Source: Haliscomenobacter sp. (GTDB taxonomy: Bacteria > Bacteroidota > Bacteroidia > Chitinophagales > Saprospiraceae). From it: 64,000 nt of DNA. The DNA is taken from positions 195,526-259,525 of the forward strand of contig JADJHZ010000007.1 in the NCBI GenBank assembly GCA_016707205.1, written 5' to 3'. Under the pieces are notes generated by a model. That model searched no databases, had not been told where the DNA came from, and worked only from the letters and a program-made list of their open reading frames with translations. The position numbers and the translations under genes were made by a program. Positions 17,947 to 26,458 of this stretch are shown one piece after another; within the stretch, counting starts at the first letter, position 1, and each line of letters begins with the position of its first letter.

Positions 17947-19509
17947 ATGAAAAGGTATAAATTTCTGATTGCCTTTCTGGCATTCGCCTTCTTAACCCTC
18001 AACTCCTGCGACTATACCGGTCTGGACGTTGATCCTAACCGTCCAACCAGTGCTCCCGCAGCCCTGATCCTGAACGGCGCCCTTCTGAATTTTTACACTG
18101 GCGCCTGGAATCCCGTCCAGCGTCAGAACCAATACTGGTGCATTAACTACAACTACTACGGAACCAACGAATACTGGTCTGGAGCTACTTCCCTGGATTT
18201 TACCCGCCTGAAGAACGTGCAGAAAATGGAAGAAGAAGCCTTGAAGAGCGGGGCTGCAGCCGTTAACCCATACAGTGCTTTGGGTAAGTTTTTCCGCGCC
18301 TATCATTTTGTGAATATGACGCAAAAATTGGGCGACCTTCCCTTGGGCGAAGCGTTGAATGGCCTTGAGAACACGACGCCTAAGTATGCGACTCAAAAGG
18401 AGATCTATATCCAGGTGCTGAAATGGCTGGACGAAGCCAACGCCGATTTCGCTGCTCTGATTGCCAAAGGCGGGCAAAAAGCGGATGGCGATTGGTTCTA
18501 TAATGGCGATTTGTCCAAATGGCAAAAACTGGTGAATACTTACCGCCTCCGCGTATTGGTCAGCTTGAGCAAGAAAGACGCCGACGCCGACGTGAAAGTG
18601 AAGCAGCAATTTGCCGAAGTACTCGGCAACCCATCCAAGTACCCTTTGATGAGTAGTATTTCCGACAACCTGCAGTATGTGCCGGTTGCTGCCCGGTCAG
18701 ACCTCGACTACCCGAAAAATCCGAGTTCGTACGGCTTTGACGCGCTCCGGGAAAACACCTCGAAGTTGTATATCGATTTGCTCAAAGAATTTCAGGATCC
18801 GAGGCTTTTCGTCGTCGCCGAACCCGCAGAAGCCCTTGTCAAGGCAGGCGCTGCTCCGACTTCATTCAGCGCTTTTGCGGGCGCGAGCTCCGGTGAAAGT
18901 CTCGATGACATGGCATTCAAAGCGCAGAAAGGCGAATACTCCCTGATCAGCCGCAAGCGATTCTACTCTACGTTTGAAGGAGAGCCTATCGTACAGGTCG
19001 GTTACCCGGAGATGTGTTTCAATATCGCGGAGGGGATCAATCGCGGCTGGGCAACGGGTAATGCAGAAGATTGGTACAAAAAAGGTATCGTGGCGTCTAT
19101 GGCTTACTACGGCATTGCAACGGGCAATCTCAACGTGTTTTTTGCCAAAGTTGGCGCCCCTCTAGGCAATTTCGACACCTACTCGGTGCCGGTTGATGTA
19201 GATGCCTATAACAACCAACCTAAGGTCAAATATGCCGGCAACAATGCCCAGGGCTTGGAGCAGATCCTGAAGCAAAAATACCTGGCTATGGCTCAGGGTT
19301 CCGATCTGGAGGCCTATTACAATTATCGCCGCACGGGAATCCCAGCCTTCCTTACCGGTGTAGGCCTGGGCAACGGCGGAAAAATTCCGCTCCGCTTCCA
19401 ATATCCAGCTAGCGAAAACATCACCAACTCCACTAACTTCCAGGAGGCCCTGCAGCGCCAATATGCCGGAAAAGACGATATTTTCGGCAAAATGTGGCTG
19501 ATCCAGTAA
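17947..19509 (+). CDS. SusD/RagB family surface lipoprotein
   Basis: Start chosen at 17947 (MKRYKFLIAFLAF), which gives a lipoprotein signal with lipobox LTLNSC and Cys21; the frame is open 20 codons further upstream without signal character. The 520-residue protein is of the SusD-like helical (TPR-like) type, with typical segments FFRAYHFVNMTQKLGDLPLGEAL, split here around residue 120, and AMAQGSDLEAYYNYRRTG near the C-terminus. It forms the lid of the SusC barrel encoded 69 bp upstream and captures substrate at the cell surface. A strong terminator follows. Confidence 0.93.
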   Translation: MKRYKFLIAFLAFAFLTLNSCDYTGLDVDPNRPTSAPAALILNGALLNFYTGAWNPVQRQNQYWCINYNYYGTNEYWSGATSLDFTRLKNVQKMEEEALKSGAAAVNPYSALGKFFRAYHFVNMTQKLGDLPLGEALNGLENTTPKYATQKEIYIQVLKWLDEANADFAALIAKGGQKADGDWFYNGDLSKWQKLVNTYRLRVLVSLSKKDADADVKVKQQFAEVLGNPSKYPLMSSISDNLQYVPVAARSDLDYPKNPSSYGFDALRENTSKLYIDLLKEFQDPRLFVVAEPAEALVKAGAAPTSFSAFAGASSGESLDDMAFKAQKGEYSLISRKRFYSTFEGEPIVQVGYPEMCFNIAEGINRGWATGNAEDWYKKGIVASMAYYGIATGNLNVFFAKVGAPLGNFDTYSVPVDVDAYNNQPKVKYAGNNAQGLEQILKQKYLAMAQGSDLEAYYNYRRTGIPAFLTGVGLGNGGKIPLRFQYPASENITNSTNFQEALQRQYAGKDDIFGKMWLIQ

Positions 19510-19542
19510 GCCGCTCTGGTCGTTCGAGCAAAAAAAACAACG

Positions 19543-19582
19543 GGGATGCCATCCATGTGGGATGGCATCCCTGGTTTTTTTT
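19543..19582 (+). terminator. rho-independent terminator after the susCD-like operon
   Basis: A perfect 12-13 bp stem (GGGATGCCATCC / GGATGGCATCCC) with a short loop is followed by CTGG and eight T. Confidence 0.9.
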
Positions 19583-19598
19583 AAGTAGCGAAGTAACG

Positions 19599-19706
19599 TT
19601 TAGGCGTTTAGGCGTTTAGGCGCTGGGGCGTTGAGGGGTAGGATGCTTCTGGAGGCAAGGCGGTTTCTACCTCGCTACCTCGTTACTTCGCTACGTCGCT
19701 ACGTCC
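19599..19706. repeat. two octamer repeat tracts
   Basis: Tract one (19599-19640) has the units GCGTTTAG (three times), GCGCTGGG and GCGTTGAG. Tract two (about 19670-19706) has CTACCTCG (twice), TTACTTCG and CTACGTCG. The second tract overlaps the 3' end of the small membrane protein gene and supplies its TAG stop. The CTACYTCG family recurs at 48640-48690 and 51358-51406. Confidence 0.65.
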
Positions 19707-19927
19707 TCCTTTTCCTTACATCCGCAGCAAGCTTTCGCCTGGGTATATATGGACGCGGCTACGGCCAGCGCGAATAAAACGACTCCCGCTTTGCAATAGA
19801 AGGAACAGAAAAACACCGGCCCGGCGCCGAGCGAACTGGATATGGCGCCGACGAGGATCAGCAGCAGGAATAAGGTAAATAGCGCTGCGGGCAAGATTAA
19901 TCCAATTCGGCACAGGAACGTTCTCAT
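19691..19927 (-). CDS. small membrane protein, unknown function
   Basis: The 78-residue protein has two hydrophobic helices (about 7-30 and 45-62) and a short cytoplasmic tail with a Cys-rich motif (ACCGCKEKE). No family is recognised. The codon pattern and clean N-terminus (MRTFLCRIGLILP) argue for a real gene, but the last codons (EDVAT) are encoded by the octamer repeat. It lies divergent from the Crp/Fnr regulator gene, 159 bp away. Confidence 0.5.
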   Translation of the reverse strand: MRTFLCRIGLILPAALFTLFLLLILVGAISSSLGAGPVFFCSFYCKAGVVLFALAVAASIYTQAKACCGCKEKEDVAT

Positions 19928-20086
19928 TTTTGCTTAATTTAACCTTAGTTTGTTAATACCATAAGAACCCAATATGGATTCCATGTGCAAGTTGGGCTTT
20001 AAAAAATTGACAATCAAATATTTAAGCTTGATATCTTCCTGCCCGGGAATTGATATTTCTCACAGAGCCGGGTGAACGATTAACGT

Positions 20087-20776
20087 ATGGCTACTGAAAT
20101 TCCTTCCTGTAAACTATGCCAGGTGAAATCCTGCGCGGTTGCCGCCCTCTCGGATGAAGAACTCAGCGTCCTTTCCGGTAATATCCAGCACGTGTCGTTT
20201 AAAAAGGGGGAGACGGTGTTCAAGGAGGGGTTGTTGATATCCCATGTCTTCTATCTGAAAAAGGGATTGATCAAACTGCATCAGCACGTGAGCGAGGAGC
20301 GGGAAGCGATCCTGAAAATTTGTTTTCCGACCTGCTACTTCGGCCTCTCCACTATTTTTGGCAACCGGACCAACCTCTACTCGGCTACCGCCATCGAACC
20401 GACGGAGGTTTGCATGATCGATGTTTCCACGTTTAAAGAAATGATTTACAGCAATGGCAAGTTTGCCTTTGAGATCATCGCCGATATCGCCAAAGACGAG
20501 CTCAACGTGTGCAGGCGGTTTGTCAGCCTGACTTCCAAGCAGACCAATGGCCGGATTGCCAGCGCCCTGCTGTTCTTCGCCCGGAAAGTATACCAAAATC
20601 CCACGTTTGAACTCCCCCTGAGCCGCGTGGAACTTGGCGAATTCCTCGGTATTTCCAGAGAGGGCGTCACCCGCGGCCTCGTTCTATTCAAACAAGACGG
20701 CCTCATCGAACTGGATAAAAACCGCATCATCCTCCTCAAGGAAGATATGCTGGAACAAATCTCCAGATCCGGATGA
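20087..20776 (+). CDS. Crp/Fnr family transcriptional regulator
   Basis: The 229-residue protein has an N-terminal cyclic-nucleotide-binding-type barrel (residues about 30-120; FKKGETVFKEGLLISHVFYL). A long dimer helix and a C-terminal winged helix-turn-helix follow (LSRVELGEFLGISREGVTRG, about 183-202, with the E-x-x-S-R DNA contacts). The first 16 residues carry Cys8, Cys11 and Cys16, and two more Cys occur in CFPTC near residue 80, a pattern that could hold an Fe-S cluster as in FNR. That is an inference. Targets unknown. Confidence 0.88.
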   Translation: MATEIPSCKLCQVKSCAVAALSDEELSVLSGNIQHVSFKKGETVFKEGLLISHVFYLKKGLIKLHQHVSEEREAILKICFPTCYFGLSTIFGNRTNLYSATAIEPTEVCMIDVSTFKEMIYSNGKFAFEIIADIAKDELNVCRRFVSLTSKQTNGRIASALLFFARKVYQNPTFELPLSRVELGEFLGISREGVTRGLVLFKQDGLIELDKNRIILLKEDMLEQISRSG

Positions 20777-20799
20777 AACGAGGTACCTCGTACATCGCT

Positions 20800-22983
20800 T
20801 CACTCCGGATGATACGTCCGTTCTGCATTCCTCAGCACATCCTCCTTGTAGTACAGCACGTCTTTGAACTGGTGTGTAGCGTACTTTCCGGACTGGTCGT
20901 TGAAGTGTGGGGAGGAGGGGTTGCTGCTGGAGCCTCCGGTGACGATGGATTTGGCTTTGACCTTTTCTCCAAATTCCACTACCGCGACGAAGCTGTTGCC
21001 TACATACCCGTAGCGTTTTTTGGTATTGGGAGCAGCTCGGGCGCCGAAAGCGGGCAGGGAGCCCCACATAGAGGCAGTGAATCCGACCGGGATGCTGGCC
21101 TTCTGATCGTCGTACTCCTCCTGGACCTTGCCCGTAAGGCGTTGAAACCGGTTGATCTCCCCCCAGGGCGTTTTCCAGGTTCCGAAATCGCGGGTAAGTT
21201 CTGCGACGGCATTCTGGAGCATGGACACCTTTTCCTGGGCGTTGCTTCTGCCGATCATGTATTCTACCAGCGCCCATTGGGTGGTGGGTTCTCCGGGCTG
21301 TATTTTGGAGCGAATAGCCGCCATGAGTTTTTCCGCCCAGAAAATGGCCAGAGTGGTGGGGACGGATTCGACGCCCCAATCGCGGTTCCAGGCGCGCAGT
21401 TGATTCATGGGGTCTTTTAACGCGGAGCAAAGCGGATCTTGTTGGGCGGCGCGTTCGTCGTAGGCGGAAGCCAGGGCGGGGATCAACTTATCGAAAGCGG
21501 CGAGGTGGGGGTCGTAGGCGGCCGTGATCAGGTTGTCGAGGGTATACGAGTTCGTTCTGGAAAGCACCTGAACGGCGTTCACGCCCCGGTAGTTTTCGGC
21601 ATCCGGCGCCATATAAGCGGGATAATAAGACGCTTGGGGGCTGGCGCTGCCTGCCACAGTGAAGGGCGTGGAATTGCAGTTTTGTATCCATCCGGAAGCC
21701 GGGTTCTTTGTCTGGACGATCTCCTTGACTTTATGCAAGCCTTTCCATTCGGTTCCGGGGTTGGCGCCGTCGACCGGATTTTCCCAATCGAAGCCCGGAT
21801 TGCGCCTGGGCATGAAGTCGCCGTGCCAGTAAGCGATATTGCCCTGCTTGTCGGCAAAGACGGTGTTGTTGGATGAGTTGGTCCGGATATCCATTGTTTT
21901 TTTGTACGACTTATACCCGGTGGCTTTGGTGCGCAGGTAAGACTGGGAAAGCGCCTCCAGCGGCTGGTTCATCATTTTCATGGCCATCCATTTTCCGTTG
22001 CGCTCTCCGATGATCGGGCCATGGTGTGACCAGTAGAGCGTCACGGGTTTTTGCTTGAAGGCGTCGCCGTCTTTATAGGTTTGCATGACCCGGCGTGCGC
22101 GCATGGGGCGCATGTCTTTTCCATACGAGTACACATAGCTTTCTCCCTTCTGCTCGACGCTTTCCAGGTATTCGTCCATCACGTCGGCATCGCTGGAAGT
22201 GTGCATCCAGCCGCAGTGTTCGTTGAATCCCTGGTAGATAAAAAACTGCCCCCAGGTGACGGCCCCATAGGCGTTCAGACCTTCTTCGCTGACCATATGC
22301 ACTTCGGAACGGAAATAGAACGACGTATGGGGATTGATGAGCAAAAGCGCGTTGCCGGTGGCGCTTTTAAGGGGCGCTATGGCAAAGCCGTTGGAGCCGG
22401 TGGGTTCTTCCTCCCATTTGGGTGTTTCCTCCAGGAAGGACGTTCCGGCCCGGTTTTGCCCATAAAACGCGCGTATACCATTCAGCGGCACGGCGGAGAT
22501 ATTCCCTCCAATGCTGCCTTCGCTGAAGGTGAGCGGCATCCAGGGCTGGAAGCGGGTCAGGAGTTTGGGCTTGATTTCAGGATGGGTGTATAAATAGTAG
22601 TTTACGCCATCGGCGAAGGCGTTCAGGAGTTTTTTCATCCACGCGGGGCTGGATTGGTAGATGGCGGCTGCCTCCAGGGTATCGAGGAACAAACGGGCCC
22701 GGATGTCGTGGGACAAGGCCGATTCGCCTTCGATCTCCGCAAGCCGCCCGATCGCTTCGATGTAGTTGTGTTCCACCCGGAAAAAGTCGTCCTCGCATTG
22801 GGCGTAGAGGACTCCAAACACGGCGTCGGCGTCGGTTTTTCCGTAAATATGGGGAATGCCCCATTGGTCGCGGATGATGGTCACTTGTTGAGCCTGGGCT
22901 TTCCAGCGGGCGATCTCGGCCTCTTGAGCCGATTGGGCCGCCAGGGAGGTGGCGCCCAGTAAAAGGAAAAAAAGGAATCTCAT
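20800..22983 (-). CDS. penicillin-acylase family N-terminal nucleophile hydrolase
   Basis: The 727-residue protein has a signal peptide (FLFFLLLGATSLAAQ). An alpha chain starts VTIIRDQWGIPHIYG, followed by a self-cleavage site at TGSNGFAIAP, where the Ser near residue 197 becomes the Ntn nucleophile of the beta chain. Later family residues include HHGP and an Asn/Arg-rich core (MDIRTNSSNNTVFADKQGNI). The family hydrolyses amide bonds of beta-lactam side chains, N-acyl-homoserine lactones or related lipids. The 'acyl-homoserine-lactone acylase' subgroup has the same layout, but substrate cannot be assigned from sequence. Convergent with the Crp/Fnr gene with a 23-bp gap. Confidence 0.87.
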   Translation of the reverse strand: MRFLFFLLLGATSLAAQSAQEAEIARWKAQAQQVTIIRDQWGIPHIYGKTDADAVFGVLYAQCEDDFFRVEHNYIEAIGRLAEIEGESALSHDIRARLFLDTLEAAAIYQSSPAWMKKLLNAFADGVNYYLYTHPEIKPKLLTRFQPWMPLTFSEGSIGGNISAVPLNGIRAFYGQNRAGTSFLEETPKWEEEPTGSNGFAIAPLKSATGNALLLINPHTSFYFRSEVHMVSEEGLNAYGAVTWGQFFIYQGFNEHCGWMHTSSDADVMDEYLESVEQKGESYVYSYGKDMRPMRARRVMQTYKDGDAFKQKPVTLYWSHHGPIIGERNGKWMAMKMMNQPLEALSQSYLRTKATGYKSYKKTMDIRTNSSNNTVFADKQGNIAYWHGDFMPRRNPGFDWENPVDGANPGTEWKGLHKVKEIVQTKNPASGWIQNCNSTPFTVAGSASPQASYYPAYMAPDAENYRGVNAVQVLSRTNSYTLDNLITAAYDPHLAAFDKLIPALASAYDERAAQQDPLCSALKDPMNQLRAWNRDWGVESVPTTLAIFWAEKLMAAIRSKIQPGEPTTQWALVEYMIGRSNAQEKVSMLQNAVAELTRDFGTWKTPWGEINRFQRLTGKVQEEYDDQKASIPVGFTASMWGSLPAFGARAAPNTKKRYGYVGNSFVAVVEFGEKVKAKSIVTGGSSSNPSSPHFNDQSGKYATHQFKDVLYYKEDVLRNAERTYHPE

Positions 22984-23194
22984 GCAATTTGGTTTTTTGG
23001 CATTGTACGAGGGAAAAATAGGGAACTTGGAGGTAATTCAACCGAAAAAGGAGAGAATTCTTGTTATTGAAGACGCTGGCCTTTTTTGTACTTTTAATCT
23101 GCCTAAAAGGTGAAAGAGAACAGAAAGCAATCCATTCGAAACTAAAACAAACTCCAACAGGTTATTTTTAATAAATATACAAACCGCTTTCGCC

Positions 23195-23863
23195 ATGTAT
23201 CCGATGCACGATTACGCCAAAAAACTGCTGTCCCTGCCGGACGCGCCGGATCAGGTGAACGCGTTGCAAGCCGTTTTGAACGAAGAAAGACGCCGCCGCC
23301 AGGAATTCCGGGAATGGGTTACCGAGGAGGTGAAGGCTGAATTTATTAATGGGGAAATCGTGGCGCGCTCTCCGGTGAAAAAACGGCATTGGGATGCACT
23401 GGACCTGTTGTCCAGGCTAATGAGTGTTTATGCTTCTTCTAGAAAACTGGGAAGGGTTGCCACCGAAAAAGCCATGATCTCCCTCACCCGTAACGATTAC
23501 GAGCCCGATATTTGTTTCTTTTCTGCCGAAAAAGTGGCTGCCTTTGAAGAGGACCAGCTTTTCTTTCCAGCGCCGGATCTGATTGTCGAAATCCTTTCTC
23601 CCAAAACGGAACGTCTGGACAGAGGGATAAAAAAGGACGATTACGCGGCGCACGGCGTTCGGGAATATTGGATCGTGGATCCGCTTCGCCAGCGAGTGGA
23701 GCAATTCTTCTTGTTGAGCCCGGAGGATAAAGTCTATTTCCAGCCCTATGTATTTGTAGTAGGCGAGGATATGGAAAGCCGGGTGATCCCCGGTTTCCAT
23801 ATCCCCGTACGGGCTATTTTCGACGAAGCGGCCAATCTCGAAGCGTTGAAAACGCTGGTCTGA
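23195..23863 (+). CDS. Uma2-family (DUF820) PD-(D/E)XK nuclease-like protein
   Basis: The 222-residue protein has the Uma2 core: EFINGEIVARSPVKKRHWDA, YEPDICFF, then PDLIVEILSPKTERLDRGIK and DDYAAHGVREYWIVDP (residues about 50-170). The Asp, Glu and Lys spacing fits the PD-(D/E)XK nuclease fold. The family is often expanded in Cyanobacteria, Chloroflexi and Bacteroidota and has unclear biology. It ends 5 bp before the stop of the convergent flotillin gene. Confidence 0.85.
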   Translation: MYPMHDYAKKLLSLPDAPDQVNALQAVLNEERRRRQEFREWVTEEVKAEFINGEIVARSPVKKRHWDALDLLSRLMSVYASSRKLGRVATEKAMISLTRNDYEPDICFFSAEKVAAFEEDQLFFPAPDLIVEILSPKTERLDRGIKKDDYAAHGVREYWIVDPLRQRVEQFFLLSPEDKVYFQPYVFVVGEDMESRVIPGFHIPVRAIFDEAANLEALKTLV

Positions 23864-23868
23864 GCAGA

Positions 23869-25383
23869 TTAATCCTTTTTTGATTCCGAGGCCGGCTTGT
23901 CTTCTTCTTTTTTCTTCGCCAGGTATTCCGGCAGTTCCATGCCCGCCATATTCAGCAAGTCGTTGAGCGGGGGAACGGAGCGATAAAGGCCTGAGATAAA
24001 TTTGGAAGTGGAATTGCCTTCTCCGTCGCCCGAATTATTGCCGCCTTCCCATACGGTCACCTTATCGATCTTGATATTCTTGATGGCGTCCACCTGGATG
24101 CGCACCAGGTCAGGAAGCTGGTCGGCGATCATCAGCAGGACGGCTTCCCGGGTGTTGCCTCCAGCGGAGTTGACTACTTTTTGGAAGCCTTCCGCTTGTT
24201 TGCTCAAGACTTCATAAAGCCCCCGGGCCTCGGCTTCCTGTCGGAGGAAGATAGCGTCCGCTTCGCCTTTGGCAATGCGGCGGATCTGCTCGGCCTGAGC
24301 TTCGGCGGCGATTTCCTGTTTGCGCTTTTCGATTTCGGCTTTCACGACTTCGTCGGCTTCCCGGCTGGCTTTTTCGCGCAGGGCGCGGGCAATTTCTGCG
24401 GCTTGTTCTGCTTTGTACGCTTCTTCCAGGGCTTTTGCCGTCTGTACTTTTTCGGAGGCAGTTGCTACGCGAAGGGCTTCCGCTTCCGCCTGACGCCGCT
24501 CGGCTTCGGACTTGGCGATCTGAATACGCGATAGGTTTTCGCCTTCCACTGCAGTAGCATTGGCTTCAGCAACCCGGATACGCTGTAGCTGCTGCGCTTC
24601 CGCCTCCCCGGAGGCAGCGATCGCTTCGGCATTAGCTACTTTGGAGCGCTGGAGCTGGGCCGCTTCCGCTTCCCCGATATTGGCCAGTGCCTGGGTTTCG
24701 GATACCTTGATCCGCATCTCCCGCTGGGCTTCGGCTTCCCCGATCGAACCGTCGCGGTTCTTTTGGGCTACGGAGACCCGGGCGTCGTTGATGGCTTTAG
24801 CGGCAGCTTCTTTACCCAACGCCTGGATATAGCCCGACTCATCGTGGATGTCGGTTACGTTTACGTTGATGAGGCGCAAACCGATCTTCTTCAACTCCGT
24901 TTCCACGTGGTGGGAAACGTTGGTGTAAAACTTGTCGCGGTCGGTATTGATCTCTTCAATGTCCATGGTAGCAATGACCAGGCGCATCTGTCCCACGATG
25001 ATATCGTGGGCGACCGTACGAATCGCGTCCAGGGAAAGTCCAAGCAGGCGCTCCGCCGCGTTGGTCATCACCGCAGGTTCGGTACTGATTCCCACGGTAA
25101 AGCGGGAAGGCACATCCACGCGGATATTTTGCTTGCTCAACGCATTGCGCAAATCCACGTCGATGGAGATCGGAGTCAGGTCTAGGAAGGAAAAATCCTG
25201 AATAACCGGCCAGATAAAGGCCGCTCCGCCGTGAATACATTTGGAGGATTGCCCCACACCCGTTTTTCCGTAGATGACCAAAATCCGGTCCGAAGGACAG
25301 CGTTTGTAACGGGAAATAAAGACCATAGCGACAATCACCAGGAAACCCACAAGCAAACCGATAAGCGATAGGAAGTCTAGCAT
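23869..25383 (-). CDS. flotillin-like SPFH protein (YqiK/FloT type)
   Basis: The 504-residue membrane scaffold protein has an N-terminal transmembrane segment (FLSLIGLLVGFLVIVAMVF) and an SPFH domain (about 28-190; YGKTGVGQSSKCIHGG near its start). A long Glu/Ala coiled coil follows, with repeats of GEAEAQQLQR and GEAEAAQLQR type (about 205-400). Flotillins organise membrane microdomains. The NfeD-domain gene lies 300 bp upstream on the same strand, the usual pairing. A 19-bp G/C homopolymer lies 40-58 bp before the start codon. Confidence 0.92.
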   Translation of the reverse strand: MLDFLSLIGLLVGFLVIVAMVFISRYKRCPSDRILVIYGKTGVGQSSKCIHGGAAFIWPVIQDFSFLDLTPISIDVDLRNALSKQNIRVDVPSRFTVGISTEPAVMTNAAERLLGLSLDAIRTVAHDIIVGQMRLVIATMDIEEINTDRDKFYTNVSHHVETELKKIGLRLINVNVTDIHDESGYIQALGKEAAAKAINDARVSVAQKNRDGSIGEAEAQREMRIKVSETQALANIGEAEAAQLQRSKVANAEAIAASGEAEAQQLQRIRVAEANATAVEGENLSRIQIAKSEAERRQAEAEALRVATASEKVQTAKALEEAYKAEQAAEIARALREKASREADEVVKAEIEKRKQEIAAEAQAEQIRRIAKGEADAIFLRQEAEARGLYEVLSKQAEGFQKVVNSAGGNTREAVLLMIADQLPDLVRIQVDAIKNIKIDKVTVWEGGNNSGDGEGNSTSKFISGLYRSVPPLNDLLNMAGMELPEYLAKKKEEDKPASESKKD

Positions 25384-25422
25384 GTTTATAAGGATGTTAA
25401 GATGTTACGAATTAGGGGAGGA

Positions 25423-25441
25423 GGGGGGGGGGGGGGGGGGG
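25423..25441. repeat. 19-bp poly-G (poly-C on the coding strand) tract
   Basis: There are nineteen consecutive G on the plus strand, followed by a near-palindromic GCCGGGGGGCCGGG. It is in the leader or promoter of the flotillin gene. Tracts of this kind slip in length and can be phase-variable. Confidence 0.7.
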
Positions 25442-25683
25442 CCGGGGGGCCGGGACTGTTCGATATTTTCTGTTTATATTTTTTAATATCACTGAAAATC
25501 AATTTTTTGAGCCAATTAGATACCCTTTTCTGAAAAGCCTTTTTAAAACTATTAGGATCCAAACGCTTCCGGGGTGGGGAGGCCCAACTGCGGTTAAGCA
25601 GCACTCCAAAGTTTCAAGATACCCTCCAGACACGCCTTTTAAATCCCCCCCCCTCCGCTCCCTTCTCTCCCCCGCTCCCTCCC

Positions 25684-26247
25684 TTACTCCCTAATCCCCC
25701 TCACCACGAGCACCCCTTCCGGAGTAACCTGATCCACGGTAACGGTAGCGCCGGTAGGGATTTCATCCCCTTTGGTGATGGCGTCCAACTCGCGGAGGGC
25801 GCCTTGCACTTCGACAAGGACTTTACCGGTCCCTTTTTGGTTTGCGGGGATGCGCAAGTGAACAGAGCCTTTTTGCCCGATCGCGTTGTACACGTCGAGC
25901 GTGCCGCTGGATTGCAAGCGGAGCAGGGTGGTGATCACCAGATACGAAAGCCAGGCCGCCAAGCCGCCGGCAAGCCCTCCTGCCAGGATAGCTACCCAAA
26001 GGCCTGAACCCATGCGGAGCGCCACGACCAAAGCATAGCCCAGGAACATGCCAAAAGCCAGCAGGCTTCTCAAACCCCAGAAGGCAAAGTCTACATCTCC
26101 GTGATCCAGATCCAGGTCGGTTTCGTGGCCGATGATCTGAAGGAGAAGGTATATGATAAACAACAAGCTGAAGATCAATCCGATTCCCCAAAAGACCTGT
26201 TCAGGTGCGGAGAGAGACTGCCACCAGCTCATCCACGTCAACAGCAT
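25684..26247 (-). CDS. NfeD-like membrane protein
   Basis: The 187-residue protein has three or four N-terminal transmembrane helices (about 17-37, 57-75, 84-105) and a soluble C-terminal OB-fold of the NfeD type (about 118-185: IGQKGSVHLRIPA, GDEIPTGATVTVDQV). NfeD proteins partner flotillins or stomatins, and a flotillin gene lies downstream. The last residues GIRE and the stop are written by a GGGATTAGGGAG repeat, the same word that interrupts mnmE at 52453-52512. A TATATTTG box lies upstream. Confidence 0.85.
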   Translation of the reverse strand: MLLTWMSWWQSLSAPEQVFWGIGLIFSLLFIIYLLLQIIGHETDLDLDHGDVDFAFWGLRSLLAFGMFLGYALVVALRMGSGLWVAILAGGLAGGLAAWLSYLVITTLLRLQSSGTLDVYNAIGQKGSVHLRIPANQKGTGKVLVEVQGALRELDAITKGDEIPTGATVTVDQVTPEGVLVVRGIRE

Positions 26248-26263
26248 ATTTCAGCGTTTTGTA

Positions 26264-26271
26264 CAAATATA
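26264..26271 (-). promoter_or_regulatory. candidate -7 box for the nfeD-flotillin transcript
   Basis: TATATTTG on the minus strand, 16 bp before the start codon, is identical to the box before the efflux regulator. No well-placed -33 TTTG was found. Confidence 0.45.
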
Positions 26272-26362
26272 CCTTTTGGTCTGCAAAGAGTGGATTTCTC
26301 TCGACGATTTGGGGAAAAATAACGGCGAAGGACGATGGGTCGTTTTGTCTCGAAAAGAAAAA

Positions 26363-26400
26363 GGCCTTAAACCCACCTCCGGAATTTAAGGCCCTTTTTT
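26363..26400 (-). terminator. terminator after the giant exoprotein genes
   Basis: A 9-bp perfect stem (GGCCTTAAA / TTTAAGGCC), flanked by T-runs on either side depending on strand, lies 59 bp beyond the T9SS sorting-domain gene. It can work in both directions. Confidence 0.8.
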
Positions 26401-26458
26401 CAAGTATTCGCGAGGGCGACGCATGCTGGCCCTGGCGTCCAAAGGATCAGGCGCCGTT

